A stretch of 24,724 bases of DNA from a virus. Below, piece by piece: positions 1-8,236 of the stretch (within the stretch, counting starts at the first letter, position 1; each line of letters opens with the position of its first letter). The notes under the pieces are model-generated. The model ran no database searches and was not told where the DNA came from. It saw only the letters and a program-made list of their open reading frames with translations. The translations under genes were made by a program, and so were the position numbers. Where the stretch lies: positions 1-24,724 of the IMG/VR virus record IMGVR_UViG_3300042336_000169. The stretch is one strand, 5' to 3'.

Positions 1-141
1 GTTGGCGCGGGTCACACGAACAAAAAAATCGCACGGGCGTTATTTATTGAGCCATGTACGGTAAAAAACCATTTACGCAAAATATATATAAAGCTCGGGG
101 TCACTAACCGCGTGAAGGCTTTGAGTGCTACAGGACGTTGA
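1..141 (+). CDS. LuxR/GerE-type HTH transcriptional regulator, C-terminal end (5' partial)
   Basis: Reading frame 1 is open from the first base to a TGA at 139-141 and gives 46 residues with the signature of the LuxR/FixJ C-terminal DNA-binding domain. It reads GHTNKKIARALFIEP, then TVKNHLRKIYIKLGV, then TNRVKAL, covering the last three helices of the GerE fold including the recognition helix. The protein ends a few residues after the domain, as LuxR-type regulators usually do. The N-terminal part lies outside the window. It sits just upstream of, and reads toward, the virion operon, so a late-gene activator role is plausible. That role is inference; the family call is not in much doubt. A host gene flanking a prophage is the alternative. 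Confidence 0.85.
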   Translation, partial: VGAGHTNKKIARALFIEPCTVKNHLRKIYIKLGVTNRVKALSATGR

Positions 142-159
142 AACTGAGTAGTCAGTACC

Positions 160-214
160 CGGCAATGATGCCGTGTTATGTAACACGATAGGCGAGAGAT
201 ACTTGCAGCTCTCG
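160..214. promoter_or_regulatory. Cluster of three inverted repeats upstream of the late operon
   Basis: The 103-bp gap between the LuxR-type gene and the secreted-protein gene holds three adjacent dyads. These are CGGCA/TGCCG at 160-173, the 16-bp near-perfect dyad CGTGTTATGTAACACG at 172-187, and CGAGAG/CTCTCG at 193-214. None is followed by a T run, so terminator function is unlikely. The central dyad has the size and symmetry of an operator for a dimeric HTH protein, and its centre contains a -10-like TATGTA (177-182) with no good -35, as at activator-dependent promoters. This could be the target of the upstream regulator or a leader RNA structure. The repeats are seen in the sequence; the function is inferred. 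Confidence 0.4.
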
Positions 215-244
215 TTGTAATGTCGCGGCAAGCTGGCAGTAAAT

Positions 245-919
245 ATGAAATACGCAATTATCGCAGCAGCAGTTATTTGTTTTGGTTTTGCAACGTCAGC
301 AATTGCCGACGGCGGTGGTAGCAATATCGCAAACGGTGGTACTGGGTATGGCGGGGCAGGTGGTGACGCAATGAGCCGGGCTAATTCAGAAGCCGCTGCA
401 AATTCGCGCTCAACATCAGAAGCAAATTCGAGTTCGAGCCAATTACAGGGCCAATTGCAAGGGCAGATACAGGGCCAGATCGCAACGGGTGGTGCTCAAC
501 AGCAAACCGCAACTGGCGGTACTAACCAGAATTCTGGCAACCAGAGTACGAGCTTTAGCAGCACCAGCACAACATCGCACCAGGCACCTTCTGTCCAAAT
601 GTCCAGCATGTTTCCTACCGCACCTTGCCAGGCCGTCTTATCAGCGGGCTTCAGCTTTGTAGGGGCTGGTGGGGCCGCTGCTGGGTCAAGAACGCTCGAC
701 GAGTGTGAAAAGCGCGAAGCAGCTCGCATTGCAGCTGGCATAGGACAGGGTGCTATGGCACTCGAGATCATGTGCATGGGCGAATATGCCGCTAAAACCA
801 GTCAATGTAAACAGTTTCAGCCACAAGTCGCAGCAGTTGCCGCAAAAGAAGAAGAGCCAATGTTAACGGCAGTACGCAGCCGCGACAGCATCGAAGTGAA
901 AAGTATGCAGGGCTTTTAA
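245..919 (+). CDS. Secreted low-complexity phage protein with Cys-containing C-terminal domain
   Basis: A 224-residue protein. Residues 1-21 form a classical signal peptide (Lys, hydrophobic core, cleavage likely after SAIA). Residues 22-60 are Gly/Ser/Ala-rich. Residues 66-79 are a QLQGQ/QIQGQ repeat, followed by a Gln/Thr/Ser-rich stretch to about 115. The last 100 residues are more ordered, with C128, C154, C177 and C188 available for disulfides in the periplasm, and a pattern C-x2-R-x2-AR then AL-x2-MC that I associate with a recurrent uncharacterised phage family near terminase or lysis genes. It is the first complete gene of the late cluster, 69 bp before the small terminase. It has no recognisable enzymatic motif. 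A role at the host envelope during lysis or superinfection exclusion is a guess. Confidence 0.75.
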   Translation: MKYAIIAAAVICFGFATSAIADGGGSNIANGGTGYGGAGGDAMSRANSEAAANSRSTSEANSSSSQLQGQLQGQIQGQIATGGAQQQTATGGTNQNSGNQSTSFSSTSTTSHQAPSVQMSSMFPTAPCQAVLSAGFSFVGAGGAAAGSRTLDECEKREAARIAAGIGQGAMALEIMCMGEYAAKTSQCKQFQPQVAAVAAKEEEPMLTAVRSRDSIEVKSMQGF

Positions 920-988
920 CGGTTGAAGTGGGAATAACTCTAAATTACCTGCTGGACGAATACTCGCTCAGTGGGAAAAGGATACCAA

Positions 989-1240
989 ATGGCAACAAGA
1001 ATGCGAAAGCACCACCAGGACGACTGCCGGGCCAAGATACAAGTATCGGCACTTATTACCCGGTTAACAAAGTTCGCTAATGGTGAGCTCACTGATGAGC
1101 AAGTCAGCCCGAATAGGTTGAACGCGATCAAGTTGTTACTTGCTAAAGCCATGCCAGATTTGAGCTCAGTTGAAATGCACTCGACGGTTGAGGGCGATAT
1201 GAAGCACACAGTGACACTCACGGTTATACAGCCGAAGTAA
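989..1240 (+). CDS. Terminase small subunit-like protein
   Basis: An 83-residue protein starting at ATG 989, preceded by a good purine-rich ribosome binding site (GGGAAAAGGA, 973-982). An in-frame GTG at 971 overlaps that site and is a less likely start. The basic N-terminus (MATRMRKHHQDDCRAKIQ) followed by LITRL, then GELTDEQVSPNRLNAIKLLLAKAMPDLS, is a short helix-turn-helix-like pattern seen in small terminases of podovirus-type phages: the helix for DNA recognition, then the 'LL-K-PDLS' segment. The stop codon is directly followed by the ATG of the large terminase, the usual pairing. It would bind the packaging site and load the large subunit. Position supports the call more strongly than sequence does. 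Confidence 0.75.
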   Translation: MATRMRKHHQDDCRAKIQVSALITRLTKFANGELTDEQVSPNRLNAIKLLLAKAMPDLSSVEMHSTVEGDMKHTVTLTVIQPK

Positions 1241-2575
1241 ATGGAAGTACGTGCAGGGGTCGCTGAGAAACTAGCGCCCTTACTTGCTGATACGCGCTAC
1301 AAGGGTGCGTATGGTGGCCGGGGTGGTGCTAAGAGTCACTTCTTTGCTGAGCAACTACTCATTAAGTGCTTGAGTGGTGCCAGGGCGATTTGCATAAGAG
1401 AAGTGCAGATCAGTATTAAAGATTCGGTGCGGCAGCTTCTTGTGGACAAGATCACGAAGCTGGGGCTCGAGACACTCTTCACGATTCTGGATACTGAGAT
1501 ACGCGGGCCGAATGGCAGCTTCATCATCTTCAAGGGGATGCAGAGCTACAACGCGGCCAACATCAAAAGTTTGGAAGCATTCGATATCGCCTGGGTGGAA
1601 GAAGCGCAAACGCTCTCGCAATACTCACTCGATATGCTGCGGCCAACCCTGCGGAAAGAAGGCAGTGAGCTGTGGTTCAGTTGGAACCCGAGATACAAAA
1701 CGGATCCAGTCGATAAGTTCTTTAGGAAGTTCCCGCCTGCGGATGCCATCAGTGTTTTTGTGAACTACGCGGATAACCCGTGGTTCCCCGAAGTGTTGCG
1801 GCGCGAAATGCTGCACGACTTTGAGATCGATGCGGACAAAGCAGAACACATTTGGAACGGTGCCTATGGTGCAGGCGAAGGGGCAATACTCGCACGCTAT
1901 GTAAACCACGCTGAGCGTGAAGGCAGAATTAACGACACAGTTGAGTACGATCCTACCGGCAGCACTATTGAAGTCAGTAGCGATATTGGATTCAGAGATA
2001 CCGCAGCCTGGTGGTACTGGCAGCGACGGCTCGGGGGATATTCGCTACTGGCGTATGAAGGTGGCAGCGGTTGGGACGCTGAAGATTGGATTCCGAGGAT
2101 TGAGGATACGCTCAATGCTATCGGTGGTCGCCTGGGTAAAATCTGGCTACCGCATGACGCTAGGGCAAAAACATTCCAGTCGAAGCATTCAACGGTTGAG
2201 AAGTTTCTCGAAGCGTTCGGCTCGAACCGAGTGGACATTGTGCCGCTCACTAAGAAAGAACACCAGATTTCAGCAGCCCGCACCATCATTCAGAAATGCG
2301 AATTCCACAAGACTCGGTGCGAAGCCGGGCTCGATGGCCTGGGTGCCTGGGAATTCGAGTGGTCAGAAGAAAATAATATTTTTAGCCGTGAGCCACTGCA
2401 TAACTGGGCTTCACATCCGTCTGATGCGTTCGCCTACGGCTGCCAGGTGATGCAACTACAAGATCCACCGAAACCGGCCGCACCCGCACTACGCGGCTTT
2501 ATGGTTGGCGAACAAAATACAGTGACGCTCGACGAGCTCTGGGCCACCGCGCCCAAACAAACATCAAGGATATAA
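1241..2575 (+). CDS. Terminase large subunit (packaging ATPase and nuclease)
   Basis: A 444-residue DNA-packaging motor. The N-terminal ATPase has a Walker A variant GGRGGAKS at 25-32, a Walker B FDIAWVEEAQ at 114-123 with the catalytic Glu pair, and a coupling motif LWFSWNP at 144-150. The C-terminal RNase H-like nuclease shows three candidate acidic metal ligands: D248 in SSDIGFRD, D306 in LPHDARAK, and D395 in HPSDAFAYG. Length and motif spacing fit the PBSX/P22-like large terminases. Its ATG abuts the TAA of the small terminase and its own TAA abuts the portal ATG, giving tight translational coupling. All motifs look intact. It works on concatemeric phage DNA at the portal vertex in the cytoplasm. 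Confidence 0.96.
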   Translation: MEVRAGVAEKLAPLLADTRYKGAYGGRGGAKSHFFAEQLLIKCLSGARAICIREVQISIKDSVRQLLVDKITKLGLETLFTILDTEIRGPNGSFIIFKGMQSYNAANIKSLEAFDIAWVEEAQTLSQYSLDMLRPTLRKEGSELWFSWNPRYKTDPVDKFFRKFPPADAISVFVNYADNPWFPEVLRREMLHDFEIDADKAEHIWNGAYGAGEGAILARYVNHAEREGRINDTVEYDPTGSTIEVSSDIGFRDTAAWWYWQRRLGGYSLLAYEGGSGWDAEDWIPRIEDTLNAIGGRLGKIWLPHDARAKTFQSKHSTVEKFLEAFGSNRVDIVPLTKKEHQISAARTIIQKCEFHKTRCEAGLDGLGAWEFEWSEENNIFSREPLHNWASHPSDAFAYGCQVMQLQDPPKPAAPALRGFMVGEQNTVTLDELWATAPKQTSRI

Positions 2576-4684
2576 ATGGACGAGGATGTAACTCAGGACG
2601 ACGAATCTGGCCGTGCAGCGTATGCAGGCTGGGTTGATGCGATCACGGCGTATGAGAATGCGTTTAAGCAGTGGGAACAGCGCACTGTCAGGATCATTGA
2701 TCGCTATCGTGATGAGAAAAGAAATCGTACCGGTATGGTCGGTACCAAGTTCAACATTCTTTGGGCGAACATCAACACGCTGGTGCCTGCGGTATTCTCG
2801 CGGCTGCCAAAACCCGATGTAAGCCGCCGCTACCGAGACAAGGATCCGGTTGGGCGCGTGGCTGCACTCATATTAGAGCGTGCACTTGAATTTGAAGTTG
2901 AGCACTACCCCGACTACCGGGCCAGTATGCGTAACTGTGTATACGATCGGTTTCTCGGTGGGCGCGGTGTGGCATGGATCCGTTACGAGCCGCACTTTCG
3001 AAACGCCGAAGGGTTGCCCGAAGATGGCCTGCAAATTACCGAAGATGCGGACGAAGCCGAAGAAAGGCCGGACGCGGACGAAGCGGGTGAATGCGAAGTC
3101 GTAGACTACGAATGTGCGCCGGTGGACTATGTGAATTGGCGAGATTTTGGGCATACCGTAGCACGCACCTGGGAAGAAGTCACCGCAGTATGGCGCAAGG
3201 TGTACATGGGCCGCGACGCGCTCATCGAGCGATTCGGTGAAGAACTCGGTGCCACGATACCGCTCGATACCCGTCCAGAAGATTTAAAGCGCAATAACAA
3301 TAATTCGGGCGAAGGTGACTACCAGGCGCTCATTTTTGAGATTTGGGATAAGCGCACGAACAGTGCCATTTGGATCAGCAAGTCTTTGGGCAAGATCCTT
3401 GATGAAGTGGAAGATCCGCTTGAGCTGGAAAATTTCTTCCCGTGCCCAAAGCCACTCTTTGCCACGCTCACGAATGAAACCCTAGTGCCGGTGCCTGATT
3501 TCACGCTGTATCAAGATCAGGCGATGGAACTGGACACCTTATCAGATCGGATCAATGGCCTGATAAAAGCATTGCAGGTGAAGGGGGTTTATGACGCAGG
3601 CAGCCCAGAGCTCGCACGGTTATTTACCGAGGGTCAGAGCGGCACGTTATTACCGGTTAAGAACTGGTTATCGTTTGCCGAGAAGAAGGGCTTAGGTGGC
3701 ACGATCGAGCTGATGGATATTCAGCCCATCGCCAGGACATTGACAGATTGTTACGCTGCAATGGAACAGGTTAAGCAGCAAGTGTACGAAATTACGGGCT
3801 TAACCGACATTATGCGCGGGGCAACAGAAGCCGGTGAGACGGCGACAGCACAGCGCTTAAAAGGCGCTTTTGGTACGTTAAGGCTGAAAGGAATGCAGAA
3901 CGAGGTGGTGCAATTCGCGACCGAAATTCTACAAATTAAAGCGCAGATCATGTGCTCACTCTTCCAGCCCGAAACGCTACTCGCGATCGGTGGTGCTCAG
4001 CAGCTCTCAGAAGAAGATCAGCAATACATACCGCAAGCGCTGCAATTGCTCAAAGATGAGCCGCTACGTAACTTCAGAATCGAAGTAACGTCCGATTCAA
4101 TGGTGAGCATGGACGAGAACCAAGAAAAAGCCGATCGGATGGAATTCTTAACGGCCACCGGTGCATTCTTAAAAGAAGCGTTCCCGATCATCTCAGCAGC
4201 ACCCGAGAGTGGGGCACTACTCATCGAGATGCTGAAATTCGGCGTTACGGCATTCAAAGTCGGCAAATCAATTGAAGGCCAATTTGATGCGGCACTCGAT
4301 CAACTGCGGGAACAAGCGAAGCAGCCGAAGCAGCAGGCACCTGATCCCGAGATGATGAAGATTCAAGCCGAGTCGCAAGCACGCCAGGCTGAGATGCAAA
4401 TGAAGGCTCAATTGGATATGGCGCACGTGCAAGCACAAATGCAGCTCGAGCAACACAAGCAGCAAGTACAGCAGCAGCAGGCGGTGGCCGAGTCGCAAGT
4501 GGAATCACAGCGTAATGCACTAGACGCTCAGCACGCATCGCAGCTCGAAGCGTTAAAGGCGCAGTACCAAGCGCAAGCGGACGAAGCAGGCCGCCAGGTG
4601 GATCTACTCATCGCGCAAATGAATAACGACACGAAAATTCTGATCGCGCAGCAAAAACAACCTAAACAACCTTCTCTATTTTAG
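2576..4684 (+). CDS. Portal protein, P22-like, with Gln-rich coiled-coil tail
   Basis: A 702-residue protein directly after the large terminase, with an AAGGA ribosome binding site just upstream. Residues 59-82 (FNILWANINTLVPAVFSRLP, then KPDV) match the N-terminal portal pattern, and 184-225 (DYVNWRDF...TWEEVTAVWRKVYMGRDALIERFG) matches the wing region of large P22-type portals. A second conserved block around 390-440 (GLTDIMRGAT, TATAQRLKGAFGTLRLKGMQ) is also typical. From about residue 585 to the end the chain is Gln/Ala/Glu/Lys-rich with heptad character, consistent with a long helical barrel like that of P22 gp1. An acidic insert lies at 156-176. It forms the dodecameric DNA gate and nucleates head assembly. 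Confidence 0.93.
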   Translation: MDEDVTQDDESGRAAYAGWVDAITAYENAFKQWEQRTVRIIDRYRDEKRNRTGMVGTKFNILWANINTLVPAVFSRLPKPDVSRRYRDKDPVGRVAALILERALEFEVEHYPDYRASMRNCVYDRFLGGRGVAWIRYEPHFRNAEGLPEDGLQITEDADEAEERPDADEAGECEVVDYECAPVDYVNWRDFGHTVARTWEEVTAVWRKVYMGRDALIERFGEELGATIPLDTRPEDLKRNNNNSGEGDYQALIFEIWDKRTNSAIWISKSLGKILDEVEDPLELENFFPCPKPLFATLTNETLVPVPDFTLYQDQAMELDTLSDRINGLIKALQVKGVYDAGSPELARLFTEGQSGTLLPVKNWLSFAEKKGLGGTIELMDIQPIARTLTDCYAAMEQVKQQVYEITGLTDIMRGATEAGETATAQRLKGAFGTLRLKGMQNEVVQFATEILQIKAQIMCSLFQPETLLAIGGAQQLSEEDQQYIPQALQLLKDEPLRNFRIEVTSDSMVSMDENQEKADRMEFLTATGAFLKEAFPIISAAPESGALLIEMLKFGVTAFKVGKSIEGQFDAALDQLREQAKQPKQQAPDPEMMKIQAESQARQAEMQMKAQLDMAHVQAQMQLEQHKQQVQQQQAVAESQVESQRNALDAQHASQLEALKAQYQAQADEAGRQVDLLIAQMNNDTKILIAQQKQPKQPSLF

Positions 4685-4692
4685 GATAAAAA

Positions 4693-5004
4693 ATGACACC
4701 AATTTTTGTACCGATGGGGCTCACGCAGAGTGCGGCTGTGAGTACGGTTGCAACGCTCACGATCGCCGCATACGGCCAGGCTCAAACGATCCGGCTCACG
4801 AATATCGGCACGCAAACAATTTATGTATTGTTTAACGATCTAATAAATACGGCAACGTCAGCAAATGCCATGCCGCTATTAGCGAACACGGTTGAAGTGT
4901 TTACCGTGGGGGCTGATGCAAATGGTGGCGTCACCATTCAGCACGTTACAGCGCTGGGTGCTGCCGGTTCGACTTTGTACGTCACCTGTGGGATAGGTAA
5001 CTAA
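4693..5004 (+). CDS. Small beta-rich phage structural protein
   Basis: A 103-residue protein whose ATG follows the portal stop by 8 bp with a GGATAA-type ribosome binding site. The sequence is Thr/Ala/Val-rich with alternating hydrophobic residues (TVATLTIAAYGQAQTIRLTN, then TQTIYVLFND) and no predicted long helices. This resembles the small beta-sandwich head-decoration or fibre-base proteins often found between portal and scaffold genes. It has no catalytic motif. It could be a head fibre anchor or a partner of the adjacent SGNH hydrolase, whose gene begins 1 bp after its stop. I do not recognise the family firmly. Confidence 0.65.
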   Translation: MTPIFVPMGLTQSAAVSTVATLTIAAYGQAQTIRLTNIGTQTIYVLFNDLINTATSANAMPLLANTVEVFTVGADANGGVTIQHVTALGAAGSTLYVTCGIGN

Positions 5005-5005
5005 T

Positions 5006-6634
5006 ATGACACTACGAGCCGTAGCGGGTGGATCAGGGTCAACAGCCGGTGGTGTAGGCGCAATTAGTACGCCGACGAGCGTAATGTGGCTGGGCGATAG
5101 TATCTCATCTAACGGGCAACAAAATGCTGTGGTTACGCTTGATGGTGGAGCGTGGTCTCTAACTTTTCCGACACTTACAAACATCAACGCGCTTGGCTTA
5201 TTTGTACGAACCGTCAACTCACAATGGCCTAGTCCGGCTGGTAATGGGTCACTCACATGGACGGCGGCAAATAAATCTTTTAAATGGAAAACTTTTGGTG
5301 ACACCTACGGCCCAGAAGTAGTCATTTCCAGATCTGGAATATTTAGGTTAGAAAGTGGCACGGCGGGTGGTGCGCTGATAATTTCAGTGATTAATCGAGT
5401 GAGTTATTTACCGGCGGTTGATGCCACTGATACGGTAGTTCCCGGCACGACTCTATACGCCTTTCCATCATCTGGCGGCGCATCATTTACTGGCTGGACG
5501 GAACTCCTTTTAAATTGTCCATTTGGAACATCTTTAAATTATGCAATATCAGGGATGACTGCTGTTGAGGGTTTAACGATGTCTCCTCAATGGGAATCGG
5601 TTTATTCAGATATTACAAACATTCATATTGGCACTAACGATGTCACAGATATTGCACTTGCTGGTCTTGCAATAGCGGCAATACGAGCAATGATTGCAAA
5701 GCGTAAACTCATTGGGTCGAAATGTATTGTCTGGACGTTGTTACCCTACAATGCTCGCTCAACTGATGCCAGTAAGGCAGTGCAATATTTTAATTTGAAA
5801 TTACGTCAAGTGGGTATTGACGACAAGGTGGATATCGTTGACGTTTGGAAGTATGTAGCGAATCCAGATACATCAGTAGCATGGTCTACCACTCCGGCGA
5901 TGTTATCGGGCGATGGACTGCACCCAAGTTTTTTGGGTAGTTACATTATGGCAAAACGCGGTGGATTCAATGCGTTTTCAAAATATGTTCAGCAATGTTT
6001 AGTCAGCACACCAGTTGCAGTTGCCTATGATGCAACACTTGCGCCGACTGGGAATTTGATAACCAACCCAACCCTGACAGGTACGACAGGTACAAAAGGT
6101 GGTGCATACGCAACGGGTGATGTGCCGACGAGTTGGACTGTCACGCGGGCGGTAGGGTCAGTCGCAACGGTTGTTTGCGTATCTACTGATGGCGGTACTG
6201 TACCGCGCACGGATACGGGTCAAGGGCACTGGTTTCAGATGAACATTAGCAATGCGGGCGGGGTCGATGGCGAACAAATTATGTTGCGGGGTACGAGTTT
6301 TTTAGCGGGTGCAATGATCCCAGAAGTTGGGTCATCTTACGTTTTTGAGGGTGAATGCCAAGTTAAAGTTACCGGAGGCACTGGGTTGTCTGGGTTTAAT
6401 GTAAATTTCTATTTTGCGCAAGGCAATTCGTATGCCGTTTATATGGCGAGTACTACAACGGCTGGACTTGGAACAATAGATGGTGACACTGTATACATCC
6501 CATTCAAGTCGCGGCCATTTAAAATTCCAGCGGGATTGACAAATTTTAATGTGAGTATTTTTGCATCTTTATTAGCTGGTGCGGCGTGTACTGTGAATGT
6601 GGGTCAGACGTTAAACCTTCACAAGGTACTATAA
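5006..6634 (+). CDS. SGNH/GDSL-type hydrolase, probable virion-associated esterase
   Basis: A 542-residue protein with all four SGNH blocks: block I WLGDSIS with nucleophile S32, block II Gly in ISGMT (G183), block III IGTND with N211, and block V GDGLHPS with D303 and H306. An insert of about 140 residues separates blocks I and II and is probably a beta domain. After about residue 335 the chain becomes a Gly/Thr-rich beta region (about 200 residues) that resembles a carbohydrate-binding or fibre-attachment domain. The family removes acyl groups from sugars or lipids, so deacetylation of a host surface glycan during adsorption is the likeliest role. The gene is more AT-rich than the portal and terminase genes, suggesting a separately acquired module. 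The hydrolase fold is well supported; substrate and virion location are inferred. Confidence 0.88.
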   Translation: MTLRAVAGGSGSTAGGVGAISTPTSVMWLGDSISSNGQQNAVVTLDGGAWSLTFPTLTNINALGLFVRTVNSQWPSPAGNGSLTWTAANKSFKWKTFGDTYGPEVVISRSGIFRLESGTAGGALIISVINRVSYLPAVDATDTVVPGTTLYAFPSSGGASFTGWTELLLNCPFGTSLNYAISGMTAVEGLTMSPQWESVYSDITNIHIGTNDVTDIALAGLAIAAIRAMIAKRKLIGSKCIVWTLLPYNARSTDASKAVQYFNLKLRQVGIDDKVDIVDVWKYVANPDTSVAWSTTPAMLSGDGLHPSFLGSYIMAKRGGFNAFSKYVQQCLVSTPVAVAYDATLAPTGNLITNPTLTGTTGTKGGAYATGDVPTSWTVTRAVGSVATVVCVSTDGGTVPRTDTGQGHWFQMNISNAGGVDGEQIMLRGTSFLAGAMIPEVGSSYVFEGECQVKVTGGTGLSGFNVNFYFAQGNSYAVYMASTTTAGLGTIDGDTVYIPFKSRPFKIPAGLTNFNVSIFASLLAGAACTVNVGQTLNLHKVL

Positions 6635-6636
6635 AA

Positions 6637-7521
6637 ATGGAAATTATATCTGGGCCATTAGAGCCGCCACTGTATACGTCTTGGGATAAATTACCGATTG
6701 CCAATTCCTTGCGAACGGGCTTTAGAGTTTTTGTACCTGACGTAGGTACGCCCGGAAGTTTCTGGTACTCGAACGGCATTGAGTGGTCGCCGATCAGCGG
6801 CACGGTAATGCTGGCAATGTCGGCAGTTCCAGTCATTGCAGTATCGAGCGGTACTGCCAATACAGCCGGGGTTATTACACCTACTACACCGATCACTTCG
6901 GCTGGTTATAGTTACCCCATGACATCTTGGGTGCGGCTGCCTGCGGGCGTGGTTACGAATGGCTTGGGTGCTGGACTAGCCGGAATGTTTCTGGGTGTAT
7001 GGTCGAGCGCAGCTTCATGCCAGATCAAGGTGAATTATTACGATCCAACGGTTTCATTTATTCCAACGCTGGAAGATGCTGGTATTAACGCGACAACGAA
7101 CTCTGGTGCATACGCGCAAGCGACAATAGAGATCACAATGATGAGTTACACCCTACCCGCGAATTTGATGGGGCGAACTGGATCAATTGAAGTAGATGAT
7201 TCTTGGGCATTTAGCGGCACATCCGCTTCAAAAACATATCGGGAAAAATTAGGAACGCTTGTGATCGGTGAGAATACGCAAAAGAAATCAGACAATTTGG
7301 CATGTTCCCGACACGCGCTGGTGACGAATCGTGGCGTAGTGAATTTGCAAACCGTAGGGCCGTATATGCCTACTTACTCAGGTTACGCCGAAGCCGCGAA
7401 TATAAGCGGCACTATTAATACGGCAGTGGCAACCCTAGTATCTATAACAGGTAGATGCAGCACTGCGCCCAATAATAATTTTATGATTCTCGAATCCTTT
7501 GCGATTCATTTACACCGATGA
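6637..7521 (+). CDS. Fibre-like phage structural protein
   Basis: A 294-residue protein. I prefer ATG 6637, two bases after the stop of the hydrolase gene and preceded by AAGGT (6624-6628). An upstream in-frame start at 6586 would overlap the hydrolase gene. Residues about 10-55 (LYTSWDKLPIANS, FRVFVPDVGTPGSFWYSNGI, EWSPISGTVML) match a small domain recurrent in phage fibre and appendage proteins, in which a 'SNG-W-P-G' hairpin leads into a trimeric beta structure. The rest is Thr/Ser/Ala-rich beta sequence ending in FMILESFAIHLHR. Together with the hydrolase upstream it may form a head- or tail-borne appendage. Its stop overlaps the next ATG (ATGA). Confidence 0.75.
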   Translation: MEIISGPLEPPLYTSWDKLPIANSLRTGFRVFVPDVGTPGSFWYSNGIEWSPISGTVMLAMSAVPVIAVSSGTANTAGVITPTTPITSAGYSYPMTSWVRLPAGVVTNGLGAGLAGMFLGVWSSAASCQIKVNYYDPTVSFIPTLEDAGINATTNSGAYAQATIEITMMSYTLPANLMGRTGSIEVDDSWAFSGTSASKTYREKLGTLVIGENTQKKSDNLACSRHALVTNRGVVNLQTVGPYMPTYSGYAEAANISGTINTAVATLVSITGRCSTAPNNNFMILESFAIHLHR

Positions 7522-7790
7522 GAACGCGTTGGGTACAGATCAATGGTGAGCTGGTATTAGCGGGTACCGATGCGAGTAACGGCGGGTATGTAATGAACGA
7601 TATAACGCCGTATCAGTCGCAGATTGATGGGTCAATGATCACTTCCCGCAGCCACCACCGCGAGCACCTAAAGCGCCACGGCTGCATTGAAGTGGGTAAT
7701 GAAAAGATCGAGCACCGTGCGCCTACGATTGCGCCAGGGCTCAAAGAAGAAGTAGCGCGAAGAGTGTACGAAAATTTACGATATTCATAG
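7518..7790 (+). CDS. Small conserved phage protein of unknown function
   Basis: A 90-residue protein overlapping the preceding gene by ATGA. The core YVMNDITPYQSQIDGSMITS, then RSHHREHLKRHGCIEVGNEK, is a pattern I recognise from many short phage proteins encoded between portal and scaffold genes in podoviruses, usually annotated only as hypothetical. It is His/Arg-rich in the middle and helical at the C-terminus (EEVARRVYENLRYS). No metal site or enzymatic motif is clear; the HHREHLKRHGC stretch could bind nucleic acid or metal, but that is speculation. The AGGAGA that serves the next gene begins at its stop codon. Confidence 0.75.
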   Translation: MRTRWVQINGELVLAGTDASNGGYVMNDITPYQSQIDGSMITSRSHHREHLKRHGCIEVGNEKIEHRAPTIAPGLKEEVARRVYENLRYS

Positions 7791-7799
7791 GAGAAGATA

Positions 7800-8189
7800 A
7801 TGGCATTAGCAGAAGAATTGATGGGCGTAGGCATTAGTGCTGAAGCCGCTAAGAAGATACCAAACGGCGGGGTGGCAGCCGTAACAGCAACCGGTTCGAG
7901 CACCCTGGCGACTGCGGTTGAAATTAAAGCGGGCATAAACCGCATTACTGGGGCGGATGGCGTGCGGCTACCAAATACGAATGCCGGATCGTCATGCGTT
8001 CTCGTAAATGACACAGGTTCAACCATTAAAGTATGGCCGCCCGCCGGTGGGGCGATCCAGGTTGCAGGCACCAGTTTCGGCCTAGCCGTTGTGGGTACCG
8101 CGTACTCGCTCACCACTTTTGCAACGTGTGAATTTATTTGTGTTGTTTCGGGTGCGGCCAGTTTATGGGCGATTCGCAAGTCAGCATAA
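7800..8189 (+). CDS. Small phage head-associated protein, unknown function
   Basis: A 129-residue protein with a strong AGGAGA ribosome binding site (7789-7794). A short N-terminal helix (ALAEELMGVGISAEAAKKIP) is followed by a beta-rich domain with GINRITGADGVRLPNTNAGS and IKVWPPAGGAIQ. The latter is a turn-rich pattern common in small phage structural proteins that look like single-domain decoration or fibre proteins. It is the last gene before the terminator at 8212-8236. There is no catalytic signature, and the product name is uncertain. Confidence 0.65.
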   Translation: MALAEELMGVGISAEAAKKIPNGGVAAVTATGSSTLATAVEIKAGINRITGADGVRLPNTNAGSSCVLVNDTGSTIKVWPPAGGAIQVAGTSFGLAVVGTAYSLTTFATCEFICVVSGAASLWAIRKSA

Positions 8190-8211
8190 AGTTTTAACCT
8201 AACACCGTACC

Positions 8212-8236
8212 AGCCCGCTTCAGGCGGGTTTTTTTT
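8212..8236 (+). terminator. Rho-independent terminator between 129-aa gene and scaffold gene
   Basis: CCCGC (8214-8218) pairs with GCGGG (8224-8228) across the 5-nt loop TTCAG. The stem extends by a G-T and an A-T pair and is followed by an uninterrupted run of eight T (8229-8236). This is a textbook intrinsic terminator for + strand transcription. It ends only 21 bp before the scaffold ATG. Confidence 0.88.

Noticed and set aside
1917-2450. A 177-codon + strand frame inside the large terminase gene
   Set aside because: It is an alternate-frame shadow: the terminase frame carries all motifs, and this frame has no recognisable domain or start signal.
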